A stretch of 9,025 bases of DNA from Bacteroidota bacterium (GCA_947449515.1 CANFSD010000055.1:1-9025), one strand, 5' to 3'; shown: positions 1 through 7,172, counted from the first letter of the stretch. Program-made: numbers and translations. Notes: generated from the letters alone by a model not told the origin.

Positions 1-66
1 CACTTTATCCTTTAAGTCGTATAAAGGCAAAAGGTCAGGTGTATGTATTACTTCTATTTTATTCAT
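1..66 (-). CDS. comB: Probable 2-phosphosulfolactate phosphatase (ComB-like), 5' fragment
   Basis: Only the first 22 codons are in the window; the gene runs off the left edge. The ATG lies at 66-64 and the reading frame is open to base 1. The visible protein begins MNKIEV and continues with TPDLLPLYDLKDKV. This resembles the start of ComB-type 2-phosphosulfolactate phosphatases, which open with a short beta strand, a (S/T)P-(D/E)-L segment and an LYDLK-like segment just before the conserved hydrophobic strand (not visible here). ComB removes phosphate from phosphosulfolactate; Bacteroidota homologues often lie beside gcvT (recalled, not checked), and their role there is not settled. No Shine-Dalgarno sequence precedes the ATG, as is usual in this phylum. 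The assignment rests on a short N-terminus and on context, so another family is possible. Confidence 0.55.
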   Translation of the reverse strand, partial: MNKIEVIHTPDLLPLYDLKDKV

Positions 67-75
67 GACTGTAAC

Positions 76-109
76 AAAAAAAAAGCATGGTAATTAAACC
101 ATGCTTTTT
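76..109 (-). terminator. Intrinsic terminator downstream of gcvT
   Basis: Bases 80-91 pair perfectly with 98-109 to give a 12-bp stem around a 6-base AT loop. The core is GCATGGT/ACCATGC and the outer five pairs are A-T. Read on the minus strand, the hairpin is followed by an unbroken T run (84 to 76), the standard form of a Rho-independent terminator. It begins about 12 bases after the gcvT stop, so it most likely ends the gcvT (or lptD-gcvT) transcript. On the plus strand the right arm ends in only five Ts, so it would be weaker in that direction. The T run ends 9 bases before the ATG of the next minus-strand gene. Confidence 0.85.
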
Positions 110-121
110 AATAAAATCGAT

Positions 122-1198
122 TTACAAAAATGGCATTTTCACCACTTTGGCTTTAATGGCTTTATCGCGAATTTCAATAAATATTTCAGTATCTAATTTA
201 CTGTGTGCGGCACTTACATAACCCATTCCAATGCCTTTGTTTAAAGAAGGCGATTGTGTTCCTGAAGTTACTTCACCAATGGTATTGCCATCGGCATCTT
301 TTATTAAGTAATGCTGACGAGGAATACCTCTATCTATCATTTCAAAACCAACTAATTTTTTAGTGGCACCGGCATCTTTAATAGCCTTGTGGTGTTCGTG
401 GTTAATAAATGGTTTGGTGAATTTGGTAATCCATCCAAGACCTGCTTCAATTGGTGATGTTTCATCATTGATATCATGACCATACAAACAGAAACCTTTT
501 TCTAAACGCAAGGTATCACGCGCACCCAAACCAATTGGCAAAATACCAAACTCTGCACCAGCCTCAAACAATGCATCCCAAAGTTTTTTAGCATCTGCAT
601 TTGGCACATATAATTCAAATCCACCTGCACCCGTATAACCGGTATTAGAGATAATAATATGGTCGCAACCAGCTACTGAACCGGTAGTAAAAGTATAATA
701 CTCCATAACAGATAAATCTGTTGCAGTTAATTTTTGAATCACTTTAATAGCATCCGGACCTTGCACAGCAAATAAGCTCAAATCATCGCTCATATTGGTC
801 ATCTCAACACCAAAGGTATTGTGCTGGCTAATCCAATTCCAATCTTTTTCTATGTTACTTGCATTAACAACTAAGTAGTATTCTGTAGCAGAATAACGGT
901 AAACCAATAAATCGTCTACAATACCACCATTATCATTTGGCAAACAAGAATATTGCACTTTACCATCTGTTAATTTAGAAGCATCATTAGAGGTCACCAA
1001 TTGAATTAAATCTAAGGCTTTTTCACCTACCAATTTAAACTCACCCATATGACTTACATCAAACACACCAACACCATTTCGAACGGCTAAATGCTCTTGA
1101 ATTAAATTGGTATATAATACAGGCATATTGTAACCTGCAAACTCAATCATTTTTGCGCCTAATGCGGCATGTAAGTCGTTTAATGTAACGTATTTCAT
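122..1198 (-). CDS. gcvT: Aminomethyltransferase (glycine cleavage system T protein)
   Basis: The 358-residue protein has the usual full length for bacterial GcvT. In the glycine cleavage system, in the cytoplasm, it takes the aminomethyl group carried on the lipoyl arm of H protein and transfers its carbon to tetrahydrofolate, giving 5,10-methylene-THF and ammonia. Visible family marks are FDVSHMGEF (46-54), the GGIVDDLLVYR segment (91-101) holding the conserved folate-site aspartate, the NTGYTGAGGFELY motif (185-197), LGARDTLRLEKGFCLYGHDI (224-243) and the C-terminal GEVTSGTQSPSL segment (308-319). All are intact. The ATG at 1198-1196 gives an N-terminus that matches the family. The gene lies 55 bases downstream of lptD on the same strand and is followed by a strong terminator. 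The other gcv genes are not in the window. The 55-base leader is too short for a standard glycine riboswitch. Confidence 0.97.
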   Translation of the reverse strand: MKYVTLNDLHAALGAKMIEFAGYNMPVLYTNLIQEHLAVRNGVGVFDVSHMGEFKLVGEKALDLIQLVTSNDASKLTDGKVQYSCLPNDNGGIVDDLLVYRYSATEYYLVVNASNIEKDWNWISQHNTFGVEMTNMSDDLSLFAVQGPDAIKVIQKLTATDLSVMEYYTFTTGSVAGCDHIIISNTGYTGAGGFELYVPNADAKKLWDALFEAGAEFGILPIGLGARDTLRLEKGFCLYGHDINDETSPIEAGLGWITKFTKPFINHEHHKAIKDAGATKKLVGFEMIDRGIPRQHYLIKDADGNTIGEVTSGTQSPSLNKGIGMGYVSAAHSKLDTEIFIEIRDKAIKAKVVKMPFL

Positions 1199-1253
1199 GT
1201 TGTGTAATTAATGAATATTTGAAGCTTCGAATTAAATCAATTTTATTGGATTA

Positions 1254-3998
1254 TTATATTCTTCTGTTATCAAACCAGTCTTTTCGCTTAGGGAACTTAA
1301 GATCTTGTAAAACAGAAGATTTCACATTTATATTAAAAATAAAGAACTGATTTCCGTATGCAGAAAGGGGTGTCCAGGCAAATGTAAACTGCCAGCAATG
1401 TAAATCTCTGCGCAAATCAATACCCAAATGTGAAATTCTTTTTAGGGTAAAATCGTAACCAGAATTAAAATTCACAAACCAATTTTTGGTAGGAGAAATA
1501 TTGCCACTAAAACTTAAGGTTTGCACCAAAGGTAAAGCACTTGGGTCTATTTTTGAGCGGTAATCATAAGAGATGGTATAATTTAAACCAATACTCCAAG
1601 GCATGGTAACTTCAGTAAAATGTTGCTCTTGCATTTCCCTCTTTCTGTTTTCCAAACGCGTGGCATCCTTGGGCTTAAACATTTCGGGTGTTAGGTTGGC
1701 CCCAATACCAATATTGGCATTGGTTATCATGCCTAATTTTTGAAAATCTTTAAAATAAAATTGGTTAATTCTTTGGTAGTATTTTCGCCCGTTTGTTTCC
1801 ACCACATTGTTTACATAAGGATCTAAATTGGCCGATCCAACCAAGCTAATGGTTTTAAACAAAGTGGTTCTAAAACTAATGGGAATCATGCTCAGGTTCA
1901 TGGAGTCTGCAAAGATATTGTAGCTCCCTCCTGCCCTAATACTTTCAAAGATTTTTACCTTTTCAATTTTCTCTGAAGTATCCTTTCCTTTTTTCCATTT
2001 AATCTCTAAATTATTGTCTACGCCAAAGCTAATATTCCCTTGTTTTCCTCGGGTTGGACTGCCATAAATAGAATTTTCGAAAATGGAATAATTGCTCGTA
2101 TTTCCGGCACTATCGCGCTGTACATTTTTATAAAAGCCATAGGAGGCCTGACTAAAATCTGGTACATAAGAAAAACTCAAATCTGGATTTATAACATGGC
2201 GAACCGCCTTTAAGCGACCTTTCTTAAATTGCACCATACCATAATACCTGGTAGAAATACCCCCTCTAAAAGAGTATTGGTAACCACGTTCAAAACCATT
2301 TCTATTGATAGATTTGATGGTTTTATTTTCCGGATCGTATGTTTTGTCAACTGTTTTTAAAGTCCAAATTTCGCTGTAATCTGCACTCACAGAAACAGTA
2401 TAAAACTTAAAAATATTCATTGAATTCTGCAATGTAATGGCATGACGGGCGCCATTGCGCATTACTGAATCCAAAAATAAACGCATGTCTAAATCATTCC
2501 GTGGTTTAAACAACATGCTGTCTTTGGTGGTTAAAATATTTTGCATGGTACCCAAATAACTCACACTGGTTTTCTCATACCATTTTTCTGCAACGGGTTT
2601 CCATTTGGGCTTAAACGGTTGAAACGAGGCAACAGAAAAGGTAACATCTGGCAAAGTAACTGATAGGTCACGTGTTTGCGTATTTTGCGAGGCACGGGCA
2701 TTGGCAGAAAAATTATAACGCCCTTTGCCCATTGATTTAGAATAACTCACAGAGGAGTTTATATTATTGGCAAAGGCCGTATTATTGGTATTGTAGGTAT
2801 TGAAGGCCAAATATTGGTTTCCAACCAAGCGCACATCCGCTCTAAAAGAGGTGCCGGGTTTGGCTTTTTGATCCATGTTATGCATCCAAACTACCTCAAA
2901 AGTGGTAAATTCATTGAAATCTTTGTCTTCGGGCATCCCATTTTTATTATGGGCATAATTGGCACTGAAATTACCATTGTACTTATAAATGCTTCGGTAG
3001 TTCATTCGGCCACCCAATTGCCAACTTAAATTTGCATAAATATCACCAACTACCGCTAAATCTGCATGCTCCCCCAATCCAAAATAATAACCACCTTGGC
3101 GTAAAAAGAAGCCCCTGCCCCTGGCGTTTCCATAAGAAGGAATAATAAGGCCAGATTGTTGTCCGCGTTTCAAAGGAAAAATACCAAAAGGAATAAAGAG
3201 TGGCGTGCTTATACCTGCTATGCTTAAATTAGCAGGACCAGTAATTACGCGAGAACCCGGAATTACTTTTAATTTTTTTGCATTGATAGCAAAATGCGGC
3301 TCAGGATCACTGCAGGTGGTATAATAACTGTCTCGGATATAAAAATTATTGTGCTCATCGCGCTTTACACGCTGCCCTTTTATGAAGCCCTCGCCTTCTT
3401 GGGTTCGGAACTCACGCATTAAGCCCCGTTTACTTTGATAGTTAAAAGTAACCTCTTCAATATTATATTCTTCCTGCCCTTGCTTAAAATGGGGCGTATT
3501 TGCCAATTTACCCGAACTGTCTGGCGCTCCAACTGCATTGATGGTGGCATTGGCCAAGTTAATTTTAATAATGGCCGCCTTCATCTCATAAGCGTCAAAA
3601 TTAATTTGCGATTCGGTATAAAGCGTGGTGGTTTTATCTGCAGCCGAGTATACAATTGAATCTTTGGCAACGTATTTTACCTTGTTCTTAATAGCAGAAT
3701 TGGTTCGAGGCAAATAATTACTGTCTGGCGCTATGCTATCATTTGCTGTAACAATATTGGCCGGCGGACTGTCAATTGAATTATAAGAAATTGACAATCT
3801 ACAACTTAACAAATCAACAATGGCCTTATTGCTTGTATTAGCCGTTAATCTGTTTAATTTTGAATGAATATTAGCATTGGCTGCTAACAGTTGGTTCCCA
3901 CCAAGTGAAATAAGAAAAATGGAAGCAAAAACAGGGAATACCCATTGCTGCCATTTAGCCAAATGATATGAAAACCTAACTTTCAATGTTGCCAACAA
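1254..3998 (-). CDS. lptD: LPS-assembly outer-membrane protein LptD, Bacteroidota type
   Basis: The 914-residue protein fits the long LptD-like family of Bacteroidota, which places lipopolysaccharide in the outer leaflet of the outer membrane. The N-terminal part holds a hydrophobic signal segment (about 17-34, then LLAANA) and an OstA/LptA-like beta-jellyroll region (about 105-260). Next comes the conserved stretch with YTTCSDPEPHF (226-236), PANLSI and LFIPFGIFP (267-275), then a long barrel rich in alternating aromatic and polar residues, ending in the RRDLHCWQFTFAW segment (863-875) near the C-terminus. Only three cysteines occur: 66, 229 and 868. The start is uncertain: no ATG is available at the 5' end. 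TTG codons lie at 3998, 3995, 3986 and 3962; the last would give a compact signal peptide (MAKWQQWVF...). An in-frame TAA lies 45 bases upstream of 3998. The gene ends in tandem stops (TAA TAA). It is divergent from the amidase gene. Confidence 0.9.
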   Translation of the reverse strand: MLATLKVRFSYHLAKWQQWVFPVFASIFLISLGGNQLLAANANIHSKLNRLTANTSNKAIVDLLSCRLSISYNSIDSPPANIVTANDSIAPDSNYLPRTNSAIKNKVKYVAKDSIVYSAADKTTTLYTESQINFDAYEMKAAIIKINLANATINAVGAPDSSGKLANTPHFKQGQEEYNIEEVTFNYQSKRGLMREFRTQEGEGFIKGQRVKRDEHNNFYIRDSYYTTCSDPEPHFAINAKKLKVIPGSRVITGPANLSIAGISTPLFIPFGIFPLKRGQQSGLIIPSYGNARGRGFFLRQGGYYFGLGEHADLAVVGDIYANLSWQLGGRMNYRSIYKYNGNFSANYAHNKNGMPEDKDFNEFTTFEVVWMHNMDQKAKPGTSFRADVRLVGNQYLAFNTYNTNNTAFANNINSSVSYSKSMGKGRYNFSANARASQNTQTRDLSVTLPDVTFSVASFQPFKPKWKPVAEKWYEKTSVSYLGTMQNILTTKDSMLFKPRNDLDMRLFLDSVMRNGARHAITLQNSMNIFKFYTVSVSADYSEIWTLKTVDKTYDPENKTIKSINRNGFERGYQYSFRGGISTRYYGMVQFKKGRLKAVRHVINPDLSFSYVPDFSQASYGFYKNVQRDSAGNTSNYSIFENSIYGSPTRGKQGNISFGVDNNLEIKWKKGKDTSEKIEKVKIFESIRAGGSYNIFADSMNLSMIPISFRTTLFKTISLVGSANLDPYVNNVVETNGRKYYQRINQFYFKDFQKLGMITNANIGIGANLTPEMFKPKDATRLENRKREMQEQHFTEVTMPWSIGLNYTISYDYRSKIDPSALPLVQTLSFSGNISPTKNWFVNFNSGYDFTLKRISHLGIDLRRDLHCWQFTFAWTPLSAYGNQFFIFNINVKSSVLQDLKFPKRKDWFDNRRI

Positions 3999-4003
3999 AT
4001 CTA
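3996..4003 (-). promoter_or_regulatory. Candidate -7 element for lptD
   Basis: On the minus strand this reads TAGATTTG, an exact match to the Bacteroidota -7 consensus TAnnTTTG. No clear TTG -33 element stands at the usual 17-23 base distance; TCG occurs at 19. If used, transcription would begin near 3990. That would exclude the TTG starts at 3998 and 3995 and favour the TTG at 3986 or 3962 as the real lptD start. An 8-base degenerate match can occur by chance in AT-rich DNA. Confidence 0.3.
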
Positions 4004-4012
4004 AATAAACTA

Positions 4013-4828
4013 ATGCATTTACCGAAATGGGAAAAAATTATGCCACTTTTCTTGGTATTTATTTTTTTGGCAGCAAGCAATCCGCCCGAACCTAAAAAAA
4101 TTAACAAGAAAACCATAAAAACCATTGTAATAGATGCTGGACATGGTGGCCACGACCCTGGTTGTATGACCAACAATGTTAGGGAAAAAGAAGTGACTTT
4201 GGCTATTGCCTTGGCATTGGGCGAAAAATTAAAAACACAATTGCCTGATGTTAAAATCATTTTCACCCGCTCAAGCGATGTATTTGTAGAACTTTGGGAG
4301 CGCGCCGCAATTGCCAATAAGAACAACGCAGATTTATTTATTTCAATACATTGCAATGCCACTAAAAATACAGCCATTAATGGTACAGAAACGTTTGCAA
4401 TGGGACTCCACAAAACCGATGCAAATCTAGAAGTTGCCAAAAGAGAAAACGAGGTTGTTTTATTGGAAGACAATTATATTGAGCGCTATGAAGGTTTCGA
4501 CCCGAATTCTCCTGAATCTCACATTTATTTTAGCTTGTTCCAGAATGTTTATATGGAACAAAGTATAAAACTTGCTGCCAGTATTGAAAACCACATCAGC
4601 AAAGGTGTAAATCGTCCTAGCAGAGGAGTAAAACAAGCTGGTTTCTTGGTATTATGGAAAACCAAAATGCCTAGTATTTTAATTGAAACTGGATTTATTA
4701 GCAATAAAAAAGACCGCGAATACTTAAGCAGTGAGGCAGGGGTTAGTGAAATATCTACTGCAATGGCCACCTCGGTGGTTGCCTACAAAAAATCCTACGA
4801 GGGAAAATCACCTGCTAAGATAAATTAG
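4013..4828 (+). CDS. Periplasmic N-acetylmuramoyl-L-alanine amidase (Amidase_3, AmiC type)
   Basis: This zinc enzyme cuts the bond between N-acetylmuramic acid and L-alanine in peptidoglycan, as in daughter-cell separation. Numbering from the ATG at 4013 (271 residues): a hydrophobic segment (about 11-21, FLVFIFLAA) looks like a signal peptide with no lipobox cysteine. The catalytic domain then fills the rest: IDAGHGGHDPG (40-50; zinc ligand His44), REKEV (57-61; ligand Glu58), SIHCNA (111-116; ligand His113) and ILIETGFISN (222-231; catalytic Glu225). All key residues are present. There is no AMIN, LysM or SPOR domain. A segment at about 130-188 with ENEVVLLEDNY and YEGFDPNSPES is an insertion recalled as typical of Bacteroidota homologues. 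The frame also opens at an ATG at 3986, which would overlap the lptD start; a third ATG lies at 4040. I prefer 4013 because it gives a standard signal peptide and less overlap. A TAACTTTC at 3977-3984, one base off the -7 consensus, would suit the 4013 start. The mlaD-like gene follows after 43 bases. Confidence 0.95.
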   Translation: MHLPKWEKIMPLFLVFIFLAASNPPEPKKINKKTIKTIVIDAGHGGHDPGCMTNNVREKEVTLAIALALGEKLKTQLPDVKIIFTRSSDVFVELWERAAIANKNNADLFISIHCNATKNTAINGTETFAMGLHKTDANLEVAKRENEVVLLEDNYIERYEGFDPNSPESHIYFSLFQNVYMEQSIKLAASIENHISKGVNRPSRGVKQAGFLVLWKTKMPSILIETGFISNKKDREYLSSEAGVSEISTAMATSVVAYKKSYEGKSPAKIN

Positions 4829-4847
4829 CATAGGTGCAATAAATCCT

Positions 4848-4855
4848 TATTTTTG
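4848..4855 (+). promoter_or_regulatory. Candidate -7 element for the mlaD-like gene
   Basis: TATTTTTG in the 43-base gap between the amidase and mlaD-like genes matches the Bacteroidota -7 consensus TAnnTTTG exactly. It would put the transcription start about 10 bases before the TTG start codon at 4872. No exact TTG -33 element is seen at 17-23 bases upstream; a TTAG at 4825-4828 is the nearest. The gene may also be read from the amidase promoter, since the two lie close together and no terminator hairpin separates them. Confidence 0.35.
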
Positions 4856-4871
4856 CTAAAAAGAATTTGTT

Positions 4872-5849
4872 TTGAAAGTATCTAAAGAAGCTAAAATTGG
4901 TTTATTCGCCGCATTATCACTAGCCGCACTTTATTTTGGCTATAATTTTTTGCGTGGTAAAAGACTCTTCTCGAACCAAACCACCTATTACGCCGTTTAC
5001 AATAAAATTGATGGCATTGTAAAATCAACCCCCATTTATTTTAAGGGATTAAAAGTAGGTCAGGTAGAAAAATTAAGCCTGATCCGAACCGATAGCGCCA
5101 ATAAAATTATGGCCACTTTGTTAATTGACGATAAAATTCAATTGGCAAAAAGCAGTGAAGCCAAAATTGTAAGCATGGACTTGCTAGGTGGAAAAGCTAT
5201 TTCTCTAATTATACCAAGTTTATTAAACCCTATTCACAAGGGAGATACTTTATTAGGAACCGAAGAAACCAGTTTATCAGAATCTATTTCAGAACTCATT
5301 ACACCTGTTAAAAACAAAACAGAAAACGTAATGGTTTCTTTGAACAAAGTTCTAGGTGAATTAGAAAAAGTATTGGCAAACGGAGGCACAGAACATTTAT
5401 CGGTAGGCATTGAAGATTTAGCAGGCATTTTATCTAACCTGCGCGCCACTACACACCAATTGGACGTTTTAATGCAAAGCGAAAAAGGTAAAATTGGCAA
5501 AATAACAGGCAACTTAGAAGTGCTTTCTGAAACCTTCAAGAAGAGCAATAAAGAAATTGAAAATGGCTTAAAGAACTTTAGCAGCATTAGTGATTCATTG
5601 GCAAATGCACCGCTAAAAGCTACCATCGAACAATTGAATAAAACCTCTATGCAATTGGCTATGATTACCCAGAAAATAGACAAAGGCGAAGGCAGCGCAG
5701 GTAAGTTTATCAATGACAAAGAGCTATATGATAACCTTAACAAATCTTCTTTTGAGCTTCAGGCATTGTTAAAAGATTTGAAAGAAAATCCAGGCAGGTA
5801 TTTAAATATTTCTGTTTTTGGTGGCAAAACCAAAACAAAAAAGAAATAA
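4872..5849 (+). CDS. MlaD-like MCE-domain lipid transport protein
   Basis: The 325-residue protein has one N-terminal transmembrane helix (about 9-26, LFAALSLAALYFGYNF), a single MCE domain (about 37-115, with GLKVGQVEKLSL and the MDLLGGKAISL segment) and a long helical tail (about 135-305). MCE proteins are the membrane-anchored substrate-binding subunits of ABC systems that move phospholipids across the periplasm; the ATPase and permease partners (MlaF, MlaE type) are not in the window. The start is a TTG; it gives the N-terminus expected for the family (MKVSKEAKIGL), and no ATG lies nearby. The tail has two loosely similar stretches (EKGKIGKITGNLE at 204-216 and KGEGSAGKFINDKEL at 271-285), perhaps an old duplication. 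Near the C-terminus, NPGRYLNISVFG is a recognised Bacteroidota ending, followed by a lysine-rich tail. The gene follows the amidase by 43 bases on the same strand, and its stop codon touches that of the convergent tolC-like gene. Confidence 0.92.
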   Translation: MKVSKEAKIGLFAALSLAALYFGYNFLRGKRLFSNQTTYYAVYNKIDGIVKSTPIYFKGLKVGQVEKLSLIRTDSANKIMATLLIDDKIQLAKSSEAKIVSMDLLGGKAISLIIPSLLNPIHKGDTLLGTEETSLSESISELITPVKNKTENVMVSLNKVLGELEKVLANGGTEHLSVGIEDLAGILSNLRATTHQLDVLMQSEKGKIGKITGNLEVLSETFKKSNKEIENGLKNFSSISDSLANAPLKATIEQLNKTSMQLAMITQKIDKGEGSAGKFINDKELYDNLNKSSFELQALLKDLKENPGRYLNISVFGGKTKTKKK

Positions 5850-5855
5850 TTATTT
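5844..5855. repeat. 12-bp perfect palindrome on the stop-stop junction
   Basis: AAATAATTATTT is its own reverse complement and is centred exactly between 5849 and 5850, the junction of the two convergent genes. It arises because both genes end in Lys (AAA) followed by TAA. As a hairpin it would be weak, having only A-T pairs and no loop. I see no GC-rich stem within about 40 bases on either side, so no conventional bidirectional terminator is evident here. Confidence 0.6.
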
Positions 5856-7172
5856 AAGCAAAGAACCGCTCAAACGTTTCAATTCAATTTCACTCAACAT
5901 GGCATCGTAGGCTGCTTGTAAAAGGCGGTTTACATTTTGCAAATAATTTACTTGGGCAATCCTTAGGTCGTTGCTGCTAATCATCCCTTGTTCTTGCTGT
6001 GCTTGTGAAATTTCAAAATTTTGCCTGGCCACATCTAAATTGTTTTCTTCAAAATGAAAAAGGTCAATATTGGTTAAATAAACATTATAAGCCTGAGCGA
6101 GCGCTATATCTAGCTTTAGCAATGAATCTTTTAAAAGCAAATCTGTATTTCTATAACTGAGCTTGGCATTATGAACGCGTCTATTTACATCATACCCATT
6201 AAAAATATTTAGGTTCAAACCGGCTCCATAATGAACACCGTTGGTATTAGATGATTGTAAAAAACCTGCTTGTGATTGTTGCTGGTTAAACAAATACCCA
6301 CCCTTCACTTGAAACACAGGATAGCGTTCGCCCTTAATTTCACGCATTTGAAGTAAAGCAATTTCTTTGTTCACTTCTGCCATTCTTAGTCCTGTATTGT
6401 TCTTACGTGCCAAATTGCGTAATTCCTCCAAAGCCATTTTTTCTTTTGGTTCTAAAGAGTCACTTGGCTCAAATGTAAAGTCAATATCCTTTCCTAATAA
6501 TTGATTTAAACTTAATTTACTGTTACGGTAATAGGTTTCTAATTTTTTGTATGCCGCCAAATCGCTGTTAACATTTACTTGGGCATTGAGCACTTCCGAT
6601 TTGGAGCTCTTGCCTGCCAAAACCTTTGCCTTTGCTATTTCTAAACGTTTATCACTAATTGCAATAAAAGATTTTGCCGATTGCAATTGCTCGCGAACAA
6701 GCAATAAATCCATGTAGGATTTTGCAACTTTGCTCAAGGTGTTTTCCATTTGCTGGCGCAATTTCAATTCGCCCATGGCTTCTAATTCTGCCAATCTGCT
6801 TTTACTGGCAAACATTTTCATCCCATTAAACAAAGTCCAACTCATTTCTACCCCACCATTTAATTGATTGCTGCGGGCGCCGTTTTTATTGTTTTTATTT
6901 CCACCAAGAAACTCTTGTTTGGTATCCTGTATTTGATTGTCTTGGTTCATGGTACCTGTTAAAACAGGTAACATGCCAGCATTGCCCATTACATTGTTTT
7001 TCTTGGCAATTTCCAATTCATTGCTAGCAATTTGAATGGAATAATTTTGCTGCAAAGCCAGTTCAAATGCCTGCTGCAAACTCAAAGTATTTTGCGCAAA
7101 TATTGGTTCGCCCAAAAGCAAAAAAAACAGAAAAGTTAAATAGGATTTATTGTTCTTCATTTGTTTTTTCAC
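5850..7172 (-). CDS. TolC-family outer-membrane efflux channel
   Basis: The 440-residue protein is of usual length for the OEP family, trimeric channels that span the outer membrane and periplasm and serve as the exit duct of tripartite pumps. A signal peptide is clear (charged start, hydrophobic 11-20, predicted cut after IFA at 26), with no lipobox cysteine. The two-fold internal repeat of the family is visible: WTLFNGMK (112-119) matches LNIFNGYD (321-328), and AGKSSKSEVLNAQVN (186-200) matches QGMISSNDLRIAQVN (395-409). Long helices lie between them. The start at 7172 overlaps the end of the RND gene by 26 bases; a second in-frame ATG at 7160 (MKNNKS...) would reduce this to 14 and is equally plausible. 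The overlap suggests translational coupling and one transcript with the pump. The substrate cannot be told from the sequence. Confidence 0.95.
   Translation of the reverse strand: MKKQMKNNKSYLTFLFFLLLGEPIFAQNTLSLQQAFELALQQNYSIQIASNELEIAKKNNVMGNAGMLPVLTGTMNQDNQIQDTKQEFLGGNKNNKNGARSNQLNGGVEMSWTLFNGMKMFASKSRLAELEAMGELKLRQQMENTLSKVAKSYMDLLLVREQLQSAKSFIAISDKRLEIAKAKVLAGKSSKSEVLNAQVNVNSDLAAYKKLETYYRNSKLSLNQLLGKDIDFTFEPSDSLEPKEKMALEELRNLARKNNTGLRMAEVNKEIALLQMREIKGERYPVFQVKGGYLFNQQQSQAGFLQSSNTNGVHYGAGLNLNIFNGYDVNRRVHNAKLSYRNTDLLLKDSLLKLDIALAQAYNVYLTNIDLFHFEENNLDVARQNFEISQAQQEQGMISSNDLRIAQVNYLQNVNRLLQAAYDAMLSEIELKRLSGSLLK

Noticed and set aside
1238..1245. Separate gcvT promoter (TAAAATTG on the minus strand)
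   Set aside because: It differs from TAnnTTTG at one fixed base, and the nearest upstream TTG is 25 bases away, outside the usual spacing. Such matches are common in AT-rich DNA.
1199..1253. Glycine riboswitch upstream of gcvT
   Set aside because: Only 55 bases separate lptD and gcvT. That is too short for the usual aptamer, and none of its conserved GC-rich elements is visible.
2814..3659. Two short plus-strand frames inside lptD (2814-3029 and 3435-3659)
   Set aside because: Both lie wholly within the lptD coding region, have no family resemblance and no room for their own signals.
3976..4473. 165-codon minus-strand open frame opposite the amidase gene
   Set aside because: It is antisense to a clear zinc-amidase catalytic domain, shows no recognisable family and has the low-complexity composition typical of a shadow frame.
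5234..5743. 169-codon minus-strand open frame opposite the mlaD-like gene
   Set aside because: Antisense to a well-supported MCE protein; rich in Leu, Ser and Phe as expected from reading the reverse of Lys/Glu-rich helices.
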